Positions 24,978 through 33,275 of a stretch of DNA of 64,000 bases are shown here, piece after piece. The notes beneath the pieces are model-generated. The model was not told the DNA's origin. It made no database searches and saw nothing but the letters and a program-made list of their open reading frames with translations. The number at the start of each line of letters is the position of its first letter. The first letter of the stretch is position 1. A program made the position numbers and the translations under genes. Origin of the DNA: Colicola sp016286205 (lineage in GTDB: Bacteria; Bacteroidota; Bacteroidia; Bacteroidales; Paludibacteraceae); NCBI GenBank assembly GCA_016286205.1, contig JAEESF010000004.1, positions 118,125-182,124 on the forward strand, read 5' to 3'.

Positions 24978-25343
24978 TTACTTGATCTGTTTGCCGAGCG
25001 TGTCGTACATGTGCTCGCCGCGGATGATGTACACCTTGTCGTTGATGAGCACTTTCTGTGCCTTAGGACCGACATTGAGGTTGTCGATGTCCGTAGACGG
25101 AGAGGCAGTGACAAAGAACGCGACGTAGGTTTTTGAGTCGTGCACCTCAATCCAACGTGGGTTGTCGGTTATGCCATCGTCCCACCTATCGAACCTAAAG
25201 CCCTGGTTGGCTTCTGCCTCGATCTGGACGGACTCACCGCAGGTGAATGATCGCTCCTCGCTGGTTACCCAGCCCGAGGGTTCGGCGTAGGCCGAAACCC
25301 CCAGGAAGGTAAGAAGCAGTAGCATTAAACGAATACGTTTCAT
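24978..25343 (-). CDS. Small secreted protein: partial InlB-like domain plus C-terminal tail
   Basis: A 121-residue protein with signal peptide MKRIRLMLLLLTFLGVSAYA. Residues about 23-78 correspond to an InlB-like domain lacking its first strand (SFTCGESVQIEAEANQGF, then RWDDGITDNPRW). After a short linker comes a tail (KVLINDKVYIIRGEHMY) of the type seen on the nuclease-like protein and the five-module protein. It lies 14 nt after the InlB-repeat gene, whose last residues look like the missing first strand. It may be the anchoring or sorting end of a multi-protein chain; that is inference. Confidence 0.75.
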   Translation of the reverse strand: MKRIRLMLLLLTFLGVSAYAEPSGWVTSEERSFTCGESVQIEAEANQGFRFDRWDDGITDNPRWIEVHDSKTYVAFFVTASPSTDIDNLNVGPKAQKVLINDKVYIIRGEHMYDTLGKQIK

Positions 25344-25357
25344 TGCTGTATGATGTT

Positions 25358-26473
25358 TTATTGAGTTACAAAACGAACTGTACCTTGCTCACCGTCATTC
25401 GACTTGATGGTCACTGAGTGGATGAGTACCTTGAATGTAGCGGTGTAGGTTGCATCACCTGTGACAGTCACTGCGCGTTCTGCTGCGGTGTTGCCATCCT
25501 CAACCCATTTATCGAATTCGTAGCAGTCTGCAGCTACAGCCTTGATGGTTACTTGCTCTCCGTAATCAACCGTTGCATTGCCAACTACCGATGCCGTACC
25601 TCCGTCGCCGCTAACTACAACGGTTACGGTGTATTTGCGAGTCGTGGTGGTGAAGGTAGCTGTGTAGGTTGCGTTGCCTGTTACTGCGCTAACTGCAGGA
25701 GTCCAACCAGCAAAGGTGTAAGAGAACTCGTCATCAGAAGGTTTAACAGGATCAGCATGTGTCGGAACAACACCGTACTCAACCGTTGTCTCATCGATCA
25801 AAGTGCCATCGTCCATCTTCCATGTGATGGTGTAGCTGTTCTTGGTAGCCGAGAAGGTTGCAGTGTAAGTAGCATCGCCAGTTACAGCTACTACGTTAGG
25901 AGTCCAACCGGTGAAGGTGTAGGTGTATTCAGCGGTAGCAGCCTTAACAGGATCAGCATGTGTCGGAACAACGCCGTACTCAACCGTTGTCTGCTCGATT
26001 GTAGAGTTGTCATCCATCTTCCATGTGATGGTGTAGGAACGTTTGGTCTGGGTATAAACGGCATTGTACGTTGCGTTTTCTGTAGCAGCAGCCAGCGTAG
26101 GCCAGTTGGAGAAAGTGTAGTTGAATTCATCTGTCTGATAGCTAGCAGGTGTTCCGGTAGGAACAGCAGGAGTAGAACCATAGGTTACGTACTGGGTGTC
26201 ATAAACAGTACCATTGGCCATGAAGGTAATGGTGAATGTGTCGATAGCGAAGATGGCGGTCAGGTCAATGTCGCCCGTTACATTCTCCAGTGTGCGAGTT
26301 GCATTCTTGTTTCCGTCGCTCCATTTGATGAAGTGGTGTCCGACGGCAGGTTCTGCGGTAATGGTTACATTGGTTCCGCAGGTTACGTTGTCGTTGGTAA
26401 CTGTCTGAACAGCAGCCAAAGCTGTGGTGGTTGCTACTACTGTAGCCAAAACCAAAGAAAGAAAATGTCTCAT
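25358..26473 (-). CDS. Secreted InlB-repeat protein (possible scaffold)
   Basis: A 371-residue protein with signal peptide MRHFLSLVLATVVATTTALA and no catalytic domain. Residues about 22-75 are an InlB-like domain without its first strand (DNVTCGTNVTITAEPAVG). Three Listeria-Bacteroides repeats follow (YTITWKMDD.., VEYGVVPTHADPV twice), then one complete domain at about 278-348 (YTVTVVVSGDGGTASVV then ATVDYGEQVTIKA). Residues 351-371 form a lone first strand (HSVTIKSNDGEQGTVRFV). The gene lies between the pectate lyase and the tail protein. The split ends suggest it links neighbouring proteins, but this is unproven. Confidence 0.8.
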   Translation of the reverse strand: MRHFLSLVLATVVATTTALAAVQTVTNDNVTCGTNVTITAEPAVGHHFIKWSDGNKNATRTLENVTGDIDLTAIFAIDTFTITFMANGTVYDTQYVTYGSTPAVPTGTPASYQTDEFNYTFSNWPTLAAATENATYNAVYTQTKRSYTITWKMDDNSTIEQTTVEYGVVPTHADPVKAATAEYTYTFTGWTPNVVAVTGDATYTATFSATKNSYTITWKMDDGTLIDETTVEYGVVPTHADPVKPSDDEFSYTFAGWTPAVSAVTGNATYTATFTTTTRKYTVTVVVSGDGGTASVVGNATVDYGEQVTIKAVAADCYEFDKWVEDGNTAAERAVTVTGDATYTATFKVLIHSVTIKSNDGEQGTVRFVTQ

Positions 26474-26520
26474 GATTGTTAAATTTTTGTGTTAATATGT
26501 TTGTTTGTTGTTATGTCTTT

Positions 26521-29500
26521 TTATTGAATGGTGACTGAACCCTGTGTGGCCTCGTAATGGAGAGTCACGCTGTGTTTGTCAACCGTGTAGGTAACGGTTA
26601 CTACCAGATCGGAAGTAACATTATTGAACGGTACGTCCCAGGTGCCTGCTGTGTAGCAGTCTATGGCAGGAATCGTCGGTGCAGTAGCAGCACTGCCGTA
26701 TTCAACCGTTTGCGTCTTCAGCGTGTTGCCAAAATTGTCCTTGAAGGTAACGGTGTACGTGTTGACGGTGCTGGTGTAAGTAGCCGTATAGGTCGCATTG
26801 GCCGTAACGGTTGCAATAGTAGGAGTCCAACTATTGAACGTATAGGTATATTGCGCGGTAGCTGCTTTGGTTGGTGTGGCACCATCGTAAGTCGGTGTAG
26901 CACCATAACGAACATTCTGGTCAGTCTCGAGTGTGGTGCCATCATCGTTCTTCCATGTAATAGTATATGTATTTCTATTATAATATACATTTACTACAGT
27001 ACCTCCGCCGTCAGCGATAGTCTGCTGTGTGATAGCTTGTGCAGTAAAGCCTGTGTACGTCTTGGCTTCTGCGGCTGTGGTTGCGCCAACGATGCCTGAC
27101 AGCGTCTGACGGTCGCCTTCAACTTCGGTGTATTCGTTACCGGTTAGATTCTGCTGCCAATGTTTAACAGTGTAATTGGCATATACTGGATCGTCAGGGT
27201 AAGAAAGCTTAATACCATAGAAGTTGATGCCACCACCAGCATCCGAATAGATAAGGATCTTGGCAGCATTGCCAGTATAGTTGTAGGTGTATTTATGGAT
27301 ACCTGAATCACCTTTCAGCACAGTAATGGTAGCACTGACGTTGCCGAATTGACCAGTACAGATATCCATCACACGGTCAGAACTGCTAGCACTCATCATG
27401 TAGAAGGTGATGGTACAATTGCCCTTGACGTCGAACCAGAGATGACGGCTATCAGCAGCACCCACACCACTCGTTTTGAGACGGTGAGTGAAATTGTATC
27501 CGTCCAACGATTTGTTGTTAGCATCGATGGCCATCTTCTTATCGGATGTAGCAATTATGTGCAATTGGCGTACTGCTACATCGGCTGTGATATCACCTGC
27601 CAATGCCTTGAAATCATCATCGGAGATATTCCACCATGTACCTGTATTGACAATGTCGGTGGTGTTGCCTGAGATTATCTGAGCTTCTTCCACTGTGATG
27701 TATCCACCATCGGTTACGGTTGCACCCTCGCTGTTGGTTGCTGTGACGGAGTATGCGCCACTCTCAGTAGGTGTACCGCTGATAGTCAGCGTCAGACCAT
27801 TGATGGTGTAGGTTAGTCCTGCAGGCAGGTTGCTGACAGAGATAGAAACGGCAGTACCAGAAGCCACGAAGACGATTGGCGTGATGGCATTGCCCTCTAT
27901 AACCGTTTGGCTGGCGTTGTCTGGTCCATCCAGGTCAGGGGACTCTTCAGGATCGTTACCTCCACTGCTTGGGCGGCATACCTTGATTGCAGAGACACAT
28001 GTACCTGTACCTTCTGCACGAGAGAAGTAGAGTGAGGTTGCATTGCTTGGAAGGATAGCGTAACCTACTTGATAATCCGTTTTACTAGTACCCGTGGTGA
28101 TAGAAGCTATTAAGTCACCTGTTTTTGCACTCGTAGATGATACTTTCCATGGGTTGTATCCGCAGATATAAATAGTATCGCCTGCTTGGAAGTTACCGCT
28201 AGTGAGTTGTGCAACCATGTGTAGCGCATTACCTCCGTTCTTCAGACCTTTACCATCTGCTGCCTTCATGTCAGCAGGAACAGAGGTTGCATAAGCAGCA
28301 CTTTCTACTGTGAAGGTCTTGCTGGCATCTGTGGATTGTATAGTCAGTGTTCCTCCTATTGCCGACAGCACGGCATCGTTGGCAGGCGCAGTTTCACCGC
28401 TCATCTGCCAGTAGTAGAGAGCATCGCTAGTACCGCCACCTTGTCCACCACCATTGACGGTGATGGTTCCTTGCAGGGTGGTGGTTACACCTGCGGAATT
28501 AGCGGCCGTTACGGTATAGGTACCACTGGCAGTAGGCGTACCGCTGATGGTTAGTACCAAACCATTCTTGCTGAATGTCAAGCCTGCAGGTAGACCGCTA
28601 ACGGTGATTGAAGTAGCTGTTCCAGAAGCAGTATAGACTATGTTAGAGATAGCCGAACCTGAATTAACGGTTTGGTTGGCTTGGCCGGAAGTTAGATTCA
28701 ATGTCGGTGCAGCAGGTGGTGTAGAACTTGGACGACATACTTTGATAGCCGAGATACCTGTTCCAGATCCGTTGGCACGCATGAAGTAGAGTTCGCTGGC
28801 GTTAGCAGACAGGATGACATAACCAACTTGGTATTCCTCCTTGCTAGCACCCGTTGTTAATGCACCAATCACATCTCCTGTTTGCGAACTGGTAGTAGAA
28901 ATTTTCCAATCGTTGTAACCGCAGACAAAGATAGTATCACCCGCTTGGAAGTTGCCGCTTGCTAATGTGGCTTTAAAGTATTGAGCATTTGCCACCATTT
29001 TTGTTCCTTTCCCGTTTGCAGCCTGCATGCTGGTAGGAACCCCTGCTACGTAATTCGCACTTTCTACAGAGTAGGTTTTGCTATCGTCGGTGGTTCCTGC
29101 ATAGAGCGTACAACCACTTGGCAGCGCGTTGTGCGAAGAGTTGTTGGCATAGGCGGTCGTGCCAGACATCTGCCAGTAGTAGATATAGTTGCTCGAGCCA
29201 CCTCCACCTGAGTAACCGCCACTTCCGTCATTGACAGTGATGGTACCTTGCAGCGAAGTAGTCACGCCGCTCGAGTTGGTTGCTGTCACAGTGTAGGTTC
29301 CTGTAGCAGTAGGTGTACCGCTGATGGTCAATACCAAACCATTCTTGCTGGATGTCAAGCCGTTAGGCAGGTTGGCAACAGAGATGGCGTTAGCTGTACC
29401 CGAAGCGGTATAGACGATATTGGAGATAGGATCACCCTGATCGACTGTTTGGTTGGCTTGGCCGGAAGTCAGAGTTAGCGTTGGAGCTGCTTGGCCTCCA

Positions 29501-30558
29501 CCACCGCCATCACAACTACTGCTGACTGCACCACTGGTGGTAACGGTCAGTGTAGCACCCGCGCCACAAGTACTGTTGGTTACAGCCGATTTGGCTTCGC
29601 TGTAACTAAGCGCTGTGTAACTGTAGTTAGGCGTAACAACGGTACGGTTGGTTACGTTAGAAGGAACGCCTTTGGCTGCATAGCAGTTAACGAATTTCAC
29701 ACCGTTGGTGCCACCATAGTTCTGATAGAAGATTTTGTTGGAGGCAGGTTTTCCTTCGATGTAGCAACCTTCCACATACGCGTCCGCGTTCTGCGGACCT
29801 ATATAATAATTAGCTACTGAACTATTCCAATAGCAGTTGAGGAAGTGCAGCGATGCGTTACGGCAACGTACCATACGCTCTACACAACCATTGTCCCACC
29901 AGCAATAAGCCCATGTGAAGTTGTACGTACCGTCTGAAGGTTTATCATCTGATGATGAGCCCAGCAGGTTCGTGTAGCGGTGGTCATCCGAACCGCCTGA
30001 ACCGCCAGCCTTAGGTTGCTTCAGATAGCGGAAACGACACCAACTGACAGTGACGTTATCCGTCAGACTCTTATTGTCGAAGTTTCCGTCGCAACCGTCC
30101 TGAAAATCGCAGTGATCCACCCATGCGTTGGTTACTTTCTCAAAGCATAGCAAGTCGTTACCATCGCAATCGTAGGCACCAGGACCGACAAACGTGATAT
30201 TACGGATAATCAGGTTGTCGAAGCGCTTAACGAACAGGATACCAGAGTTGGTGCTGTTCTGCTGATTCGATGTCAGCGTGACGCCCGGTAACGCCATTAG
30301 CGTGACATTGGCACCATCTTGCACCGAAAGCATAGAGGTGAAGGTCAGACTCGCGGTGATGATGATAACCTTGTTCTTACCCTTGTTCAGCGCAGACTGC
30401 AACTGACTGACAGAAGATACTAACACTGGTGTGGCATTGCCTCCACCGGTGGCATTCTTGCCATAACCGAAGGCGGAGCTGCTACAGTAGGTTACTGCTT
30501 GCGCATTAATGGTAATTCCTAGAAGAAAAGTCAATAGGAGGGAATAGAACTTTCTCAT
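26521..30558 (-). CDS. Secreted pectate lyase (PL1) with Ig-like, MucBP and InlB modules
   Basis: A 1345-residue protein. The start at 30,558 gives signal peptide MRKFYSLLLTFLLGITINAQA and lies 57 nt after the promoter; a longer upstream frame overlaps the neighbour. Residues about 22-345 are a PL1 parallel beta-helix that cleaves polygalacturonate: WVDHCDFQDGCDGNFD for calcium binding, then CVERMVRCRNASLHFLNCYW with catalytic Arg. Three putative Ig domains (LTISGTPTATGTYTVTATN) alternate with two YYWQMSG modules. A CBM-like domain (about 935-1085), a MucBP-like repeat, an InlB repeat and the C-terminal module shared with the pectinesterase follow. It ends in a lone strand (HSVTLHYEATQGSVTIQ). 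Confidence 0.9.
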   Translation of the reverse strand: MRKFYSLLLTFLLGITINAQAVTYCSSSAFGYGKNATGGGNATPVLVSSVSQLQSALNKGKNKVIIITASLTFTSMLSVQDGANVTLMALPGVTLTSNQQNSTNSGILFVKRFDNLIIRNITFVGPGAYDCDGNDLLCFEKVTNAWVDHCDFQDGCDGNFDNKSLTDNVTVSWCRFRYLKQPKAGGSGGSDDHRYTNLLGSSSDDKPSDGTYNFTWAYCWWDNGCVERMVRCRNASLHFLNCYWNSSVANYYIGPQNADAYVEGCYIEGKPASNKIFYQNYGGTNGVKFVNCYAAKGVPSNVTNRTVVTPNYSYTALSYSEAKSAVTNSTCGAGATLTVTTSGAVSSSCDGGGGGQAAPTLTLTSGQANQTVDQGDPISNIVYTASGTANAISVANLPNGLTSSKNGLVLTISGTPTATGTYTVTATNSSGVTTSLQGTITVNDGSGGYSGGGGSSNYIYYWQMSGTTAYANNSSHNALPSGCTLYAGTTDDSKTYSVESANYVAGVPTSMQAANGKGTKMVANAQYFKATLASGNFQAGDTIFVCGYNDWKISTTSSQTGDVIGALTTGASKEEYQVGYVILSANASELYFMRANGSGTGISAIKVCRPSSTPPAAPTLNLTSGQANQTVNSGSAISNIVYTASGTATSITVSGLPAGLTFSKNGLVLTISGTPTASGTYTVTAANSAGVTTTLQGTITVNGGGQGGGTSDALYYWQMSGETAPANDAVLSAIGGTLTIQSTDASKTFTVESAAYATSVPADMKAADGKGLKNGGNALHMVAQLTSGNFQAGDTIYICGYNPWKVSSTSAKTGDLIASITTGTSKTDYQVGYAILPSNATSLYFSRAEGTGTCVSAIKVCRPSSGGNDPEESPDLDGPDNASQTVIEGNAITPIVFVASGTAVSISVSNLPAGLTYTINGLTLTISGTPTESGAYSVTATNSEGATVTDGGYITVEEAQIISGNTTDIVNTGTWWNISDDDFKALAGDITADVAVRQLHIIATSDKKMAIDANNKSLDGYNFTHRLKTSGVGAADSRHLWFDVKGNCTITFYMMSASSSDRVMDICTGQFGNVSATITVLKGDSGIHKYTYNYTGNAAKILIYSDAGGGINFYGIKLSYPDDPVYANYTVKHWQQNLTGNEYTEVEGDRQTLSGIVGATTAAEAKTYTGFTAQAITQQTIADGGGTVVNVYYNRNTYTITWKNDDGTTLETDQNVRYGATPTYDGATPTKAATAQYTYTFNSWTPTIATVTANATYTATYTSTVNTYTVTFKDNFGNTLKTQTVEYGSAATAPTIPAIDCYTAGTWDVPFNNVTSDLVVTVTYTVDKHSVTLHYEATQGSVTIQ

Positions 30559-30614
30559 GGAGATGGAAGTTTTATGGTTGTTGTATTTCGTGTATTCAAT
30601 TAAGAATTTGCGCA

Positions 30615-30646
30615 CAAAGATATATAAAAAAAAATTCTGCGCCAAA
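30615..30646 (-). promoter_or_regulatory. Promoter of the pectin locus
   Basis: TTTG (30646-30643) and TATCTTTG (30622-30615) on the minus strand, 20 bp apart. It probably drives pectate lyase, scaffold and tail genes, and perhaps the pectinesterase, since gaps are only 14-66 nt. Confidence 0.7.
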
Positions 30647-30701
30647 TTTTTGACGCAGAATACACAATTTTCGGCAATTAGTTGCCGTATGGACTGTCGT
30701 T

Positions 30702-31460
30702 TTAGAAATTGATAGCCAGTCCGAGACCGTTTTGCGATTTTTGGATACCGAAAGTAACGGCGCTGGTGCGACGACCGCAAGTCTCGTTGTAAACCTCGTG
30801 CGAATTGTTGCGACGGATGCTACCGATAATCAAGCAAGGAATAGATCCTGCCAAACAGCCTGAACCTGCGGTGCAAATGATAGCCCCCGGGATATACATA
30901 CCCAGCCAGCCGTCATAACCGACTACGCCATCAGCGTACAGACCAGTACCAACGCCGAGCAGTACGGCACCTACGGTGGTGAAACCAAGACCGCAGCCGA
31001 AGAGTTTCCAACCTGCAGACCACAGGCTGCAACCGCTGTCGTAATACTCCCAAGCCTCTTTACAGTTGTTGCGAATGAAGTCGATATACTCATCTTCGCT
31101 CATGCGCTTGTTGCCCAGAGTGTAGAAATCGTCATCGCCCTTGATGATATAGCCGGCAGGATTCGAAGGAGCACTGTAACTGCTTGCCGAATAGGATGAA
31201 TTGTTGTTAGCCGGAGCAGCTGCACCATGCTCGAAAGTCTTAACGGTTCCGTTCTGATAGATGATGGTGTTGATCTCGTCCGTACGGAGAACGAAGGTAG
31301 GACCATCCTGGTTGTTCCACTCCTTGTAGCGAATCTCGCTGGAGGATACTTCTGTGATCTTAGCCTCGATACGCTTGCTGTCACGCGTTACGATGAGGTC
31401 TTGCGCCATAGCGCCCAGTGCTGCGATTGCGGCTACTGTCAAAAGAAAAAGTCTTTTCAT
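30702..31460 (-). CDS. Secreted/membrane protein of unknown function
   Basis: A 252-residue protein with signal peptide MKRLFLLTVAAIAALGAMA. Residues 21-75 (LIVTRDSKRIEAKITEVSSSEIRYKEWNN) resemble a small beta module common in Bacteroidales envelope proteins. A Ser/Asn-rich linker and a Gly-rich double hydrophobic segment (residues about 150-215) follow. Function unknown; it may sit in the envelope. Confidence 0.7.
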   Translation of the reverse strand: MKRLFLLTVAAIAALGAMAQDLIVTRDSKRIEAKITEVSSSEIRYKEWNNQDGPTFVLRTDEINTIIYQNGTVKTFEHGAAAPANNNSSYSASSYSAPSNPAGYIIKGDDDFYTLGNKRMSEDEYIDFIRNNCKEAWEYYDSGCSLWSAGWKLFGCGLGFTTVGAVLLGVGTGLYADGVVGYDGWLGMYIPGAIICTAGSGCLAGSIPCLIIGSIRRNNSHEVYNETCGRRTSAVTFGIQKSQNGLGLAINF

Positions 31461-31498
31461 ACGTGTATAAGTGAATTAGTGAATTCCCGATTTCGGGG

Positions 31499-31530
31499 CA
31501 AAGGTACTACAAATTTTTGATATACACAAA
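31499..31530 (-). promoter_or_regulatory. Promoter for 30,702-31,460
   Basis: TTTG (31530-31527) and TACCTTTG (31506-31499) on the minus strand, 20 bp apart. Confidence 0.7.
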
Positions 31531-31553
31531 ATTTTCTGGAAAAAAAGTCATTT

Positions 31554-31979
31554 TTATTCATCCATCGGCCCGTTGCCCACATGCGGATAGTATGCACTGT
31601 TGTAGTCCGGACCCATCCAGTCGAAGCGCATCCAATCGTATGTCTTGAAGTTTACGCTGCTACGTTGATTGCGGAAACCGCCCGGCCAACTTTCTTGATA
31701 CCACTCGAAATAGATATCCCAAAGGCCGCGTGGAACAGGGAAAATATCGTATTGTTTACCTTTGAAGGTCCCTTCGCCTTTTCTTTTTGCGAAGATATTC
31801 TTGCCGGAATGTCCATCGTCTCCCGAGTGCACGTACGTTACGTAATATAATTCACTGTACGAGCGCTCGTACGCGTATTCGATCCAAACTTCTGCTTGTC
31901 CTACAGGTCCCAGTCCCTCGCAAGCGCCCATAATCAAGGCCGCAATGGCAACCGACACTAATGCAAAAATCTTTTTCAT
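31554..31979 (-). CDS. Lipoprotein of unknown function (tandem copy A)
   Basis: A 141-residue protein with a lipoprotein signal (MKKIFALVSVAIAALIMGAC). The mature part shares YVTYVHSGDDGHSGKNI and PRGLWDIYFEWY with the next gene upstream, so the pair arose by tandem duplication. It contains many Tyr and Trp residues and looks like a small beta-domain. Function unknown. Confidence 0.75.
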   Translation of the reverse strand: MKKIFALVSVAIAALIMGACEGLGPVGQAEVWIEYAYERSYSELYYVTYVHSGDDGHSGKNIFAKRKGEGTFKGKQYDIFPVPRGLWDIYFEWYQESWPGGFRNQRSSVNFKTYDWMRFDWMGPDYNSAYYPHVGNGPMDE

Positions 31980-31998
31980 ATTGTCTGTTGATTAGCGG

Positions 31999-32424
31999 TT
32001 AATACATTTCTCCATCGCCCTGGCGTACCCAGTATGAAAAGCCCGACTTGTCATAGCAATCCAATCTGGCCCATTCGTTCTGACGAGTATTGACTGTGCA
32101 ACGCTCATTGTCGAAACCGCTGCTATTGGCGTAAACATCGTCATACCATTCGAAGTAAATATCCCATATGCCGCGCGGAATGTGGAACATATGGTACTTG
32201 TTGCCGCGGAAAGTATATTCTCCGAGACGTTGAGGCAAAATATTCTTGCCCGAATGACCATCATTGCCTTCGGGAACATAGGAGATGTAGTACAATTGGC
32301 TAACATCTCTATTCAGCTCATACTGAACGTACAAATTGGCTCGGCCTCCGCCGCCAAAACCTTCGCAGCCTGCAACTACCCAGAACAGGCAAGCTACAAC
32401 TAAAAATCTAAAAATCCGTTTCAT
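31999..32424 (-). CDS. Lipoprotein of unknown function (tandem copy B)
   Basis: A 141-residue protein with a lipoprotein signal (MKRIFRFLVVACLFWVVAGC). The start is at 32,424; an upstream ATG would add residues that are not part of a signal peptide. It shares YISYVPEGNDGHSGKNI and PRGIWDIYFEWYDD with copy A, 19 nt downstream. Upstream lies an 11-bp array with a TATA-rich palindrome. Confidence 0.75.
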   Translation of the reverse strand: MKRIFRFLVVACLFWVVAGCEGFGGGGRANLYVQYELNRDVSQLYYISYVPEGNDGHSGKNILPQRLGEYTFRGNKYHMFHIPRGIWDIYFEWYDDVYANSSGFDNERCTVNTRQNEWARLDCYDKSGFSYWVRQGDGEMY

Positions 32425-32462
32425 TTTTTTTGTATTTGATTGTTTGTTAAAAACTAACTTTT

Positions 32463-32544
32463 TATATATACATAGTATATATATTAAATTTATTACCGAG
32501 ACATTATCGAGACAATCACGAGACAATCACGAGTGCACTATCGG
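32463..32544. repeat. 11-bp array plus TATA palindrome (copy 1)
   Basis: Units ccgagacatta, tcgagacaatc, acgagacaatc, acgagtgcact (32496-32539) stand next to tatatacatagtatata (within 32463-32484). A homologous arrangement in the other orientation is at 63,381-63,463. Confidence 0.85.
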
Positions 32545-32555
32545 AAAAAGCCCTC

Positions 32556-33239
32556 TTATTTTTTCTTCTTTTTTGGCTTGTAGTCCTTGTTGTATCTCAT
32601 CAGTCTCGGGTTGTCGCAAACATCCATATTGCAACCCAGTGGATCCATACCCAGGAAATGCGGACCTAGAATAGCGCCGTATATTGTCGCGCGAAGTCGC
32701 ATCACCTCCGTAGGAGGTGCCCAGTTTACGGTTTTGATTTTGTCAATCTCGGCCTCATAAACGGTCTCTCCGGTGGCCAAATCACGCACTACCAATGAGC
32801 CATCTAGCGTCGCGCCTTCGCCCATAACCAGGCCTATCTGAGGCAAACCATGGTCCACCGAATCAACTCTGAACTCCAACGCATATTTGGCCGAATCTCT
32901 GTCGGCTGTCAGATGCAACGGGATATTCCGTTTATCACAAGCTACGTTCCAATACTTGATCAACCAGGTATAGACATCGTGGTATTCTTGCGCCCATTCA
33001 GCCTCGGTTTTGGTTGCCAGATACGGGCCTTTGCATTCCTTAACCGTTTGCTGCTTGTTGTTGTGGAAAAACACCAGTTCTGCTTTGGTAAAATCCAGAT
33101 AGAACCACATTTTCGCGTTCTCTCTCATGAACGCGTAATCTTCGCCCTTGGTGACGTACGGTTCTCTGTTGAACGTGTCCCAGGCGTTAGCCATTACACT
33201 GCATAGCAGTGCCGCTGTGATAAAAAGAATTTTTTTCAT
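32556..33239 (-). CDS. Secreted protein of unknown function
   Basis: A 227-residue protein with signal peptide MKKILFITAALLCSVMANA and a basic C-terminus (KPKKKKK). The region ALEFRVDSVDHGLPQIGLVMGEGATLDGSLVVRD looks like a beta-rich periplasmic domain (possibly related to DUF4410-like proteins, uncertain). It lies between the lipoprotein pair and the large five-module protein. Function unknown. Confidence 0.7.
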   Translation of the reverse strand: MKKILFITAALLCSVMANAWDTFNREPYVTKGEDYAFMRENAKMWFYLDFTKAELVFFHNNKQQTVKECKGPYLATKTEAEWAQEYHDVYTWLIKYWNVACDKRNIPLHLTADRDSAKYALEFRVDSVDHGLPQIGLVMGEGATLDGSLVVRDLATGETVYEAEIDKIKTVNWAPPTEVMRLRATIYGAILGPHFLGMDPLGCNMDVCDNPRLMRYNKDYKPKKKKK

Positions 33240-33275
33240 TTCAGTAATCTATTTGCTGATTCTTTATTGCTGTTT

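Noticed and set aside
25330..26525. Frameshift or sequencing error as cause of the split InlB domain
   Set aside because: Each boundary has a stop codon, a leader of 14 to 47 nt and a new signal peptide, and adjacent frames differ. Two independent boundaries break at the same point, so error is unlikely, though raw reads could confirm.
30559..30780. N-terminal extension of the pectate lyase frame
   Set aside because: It would cross the promoter and the end of the neighbouring gene; the signal peptide starts at 30,558.
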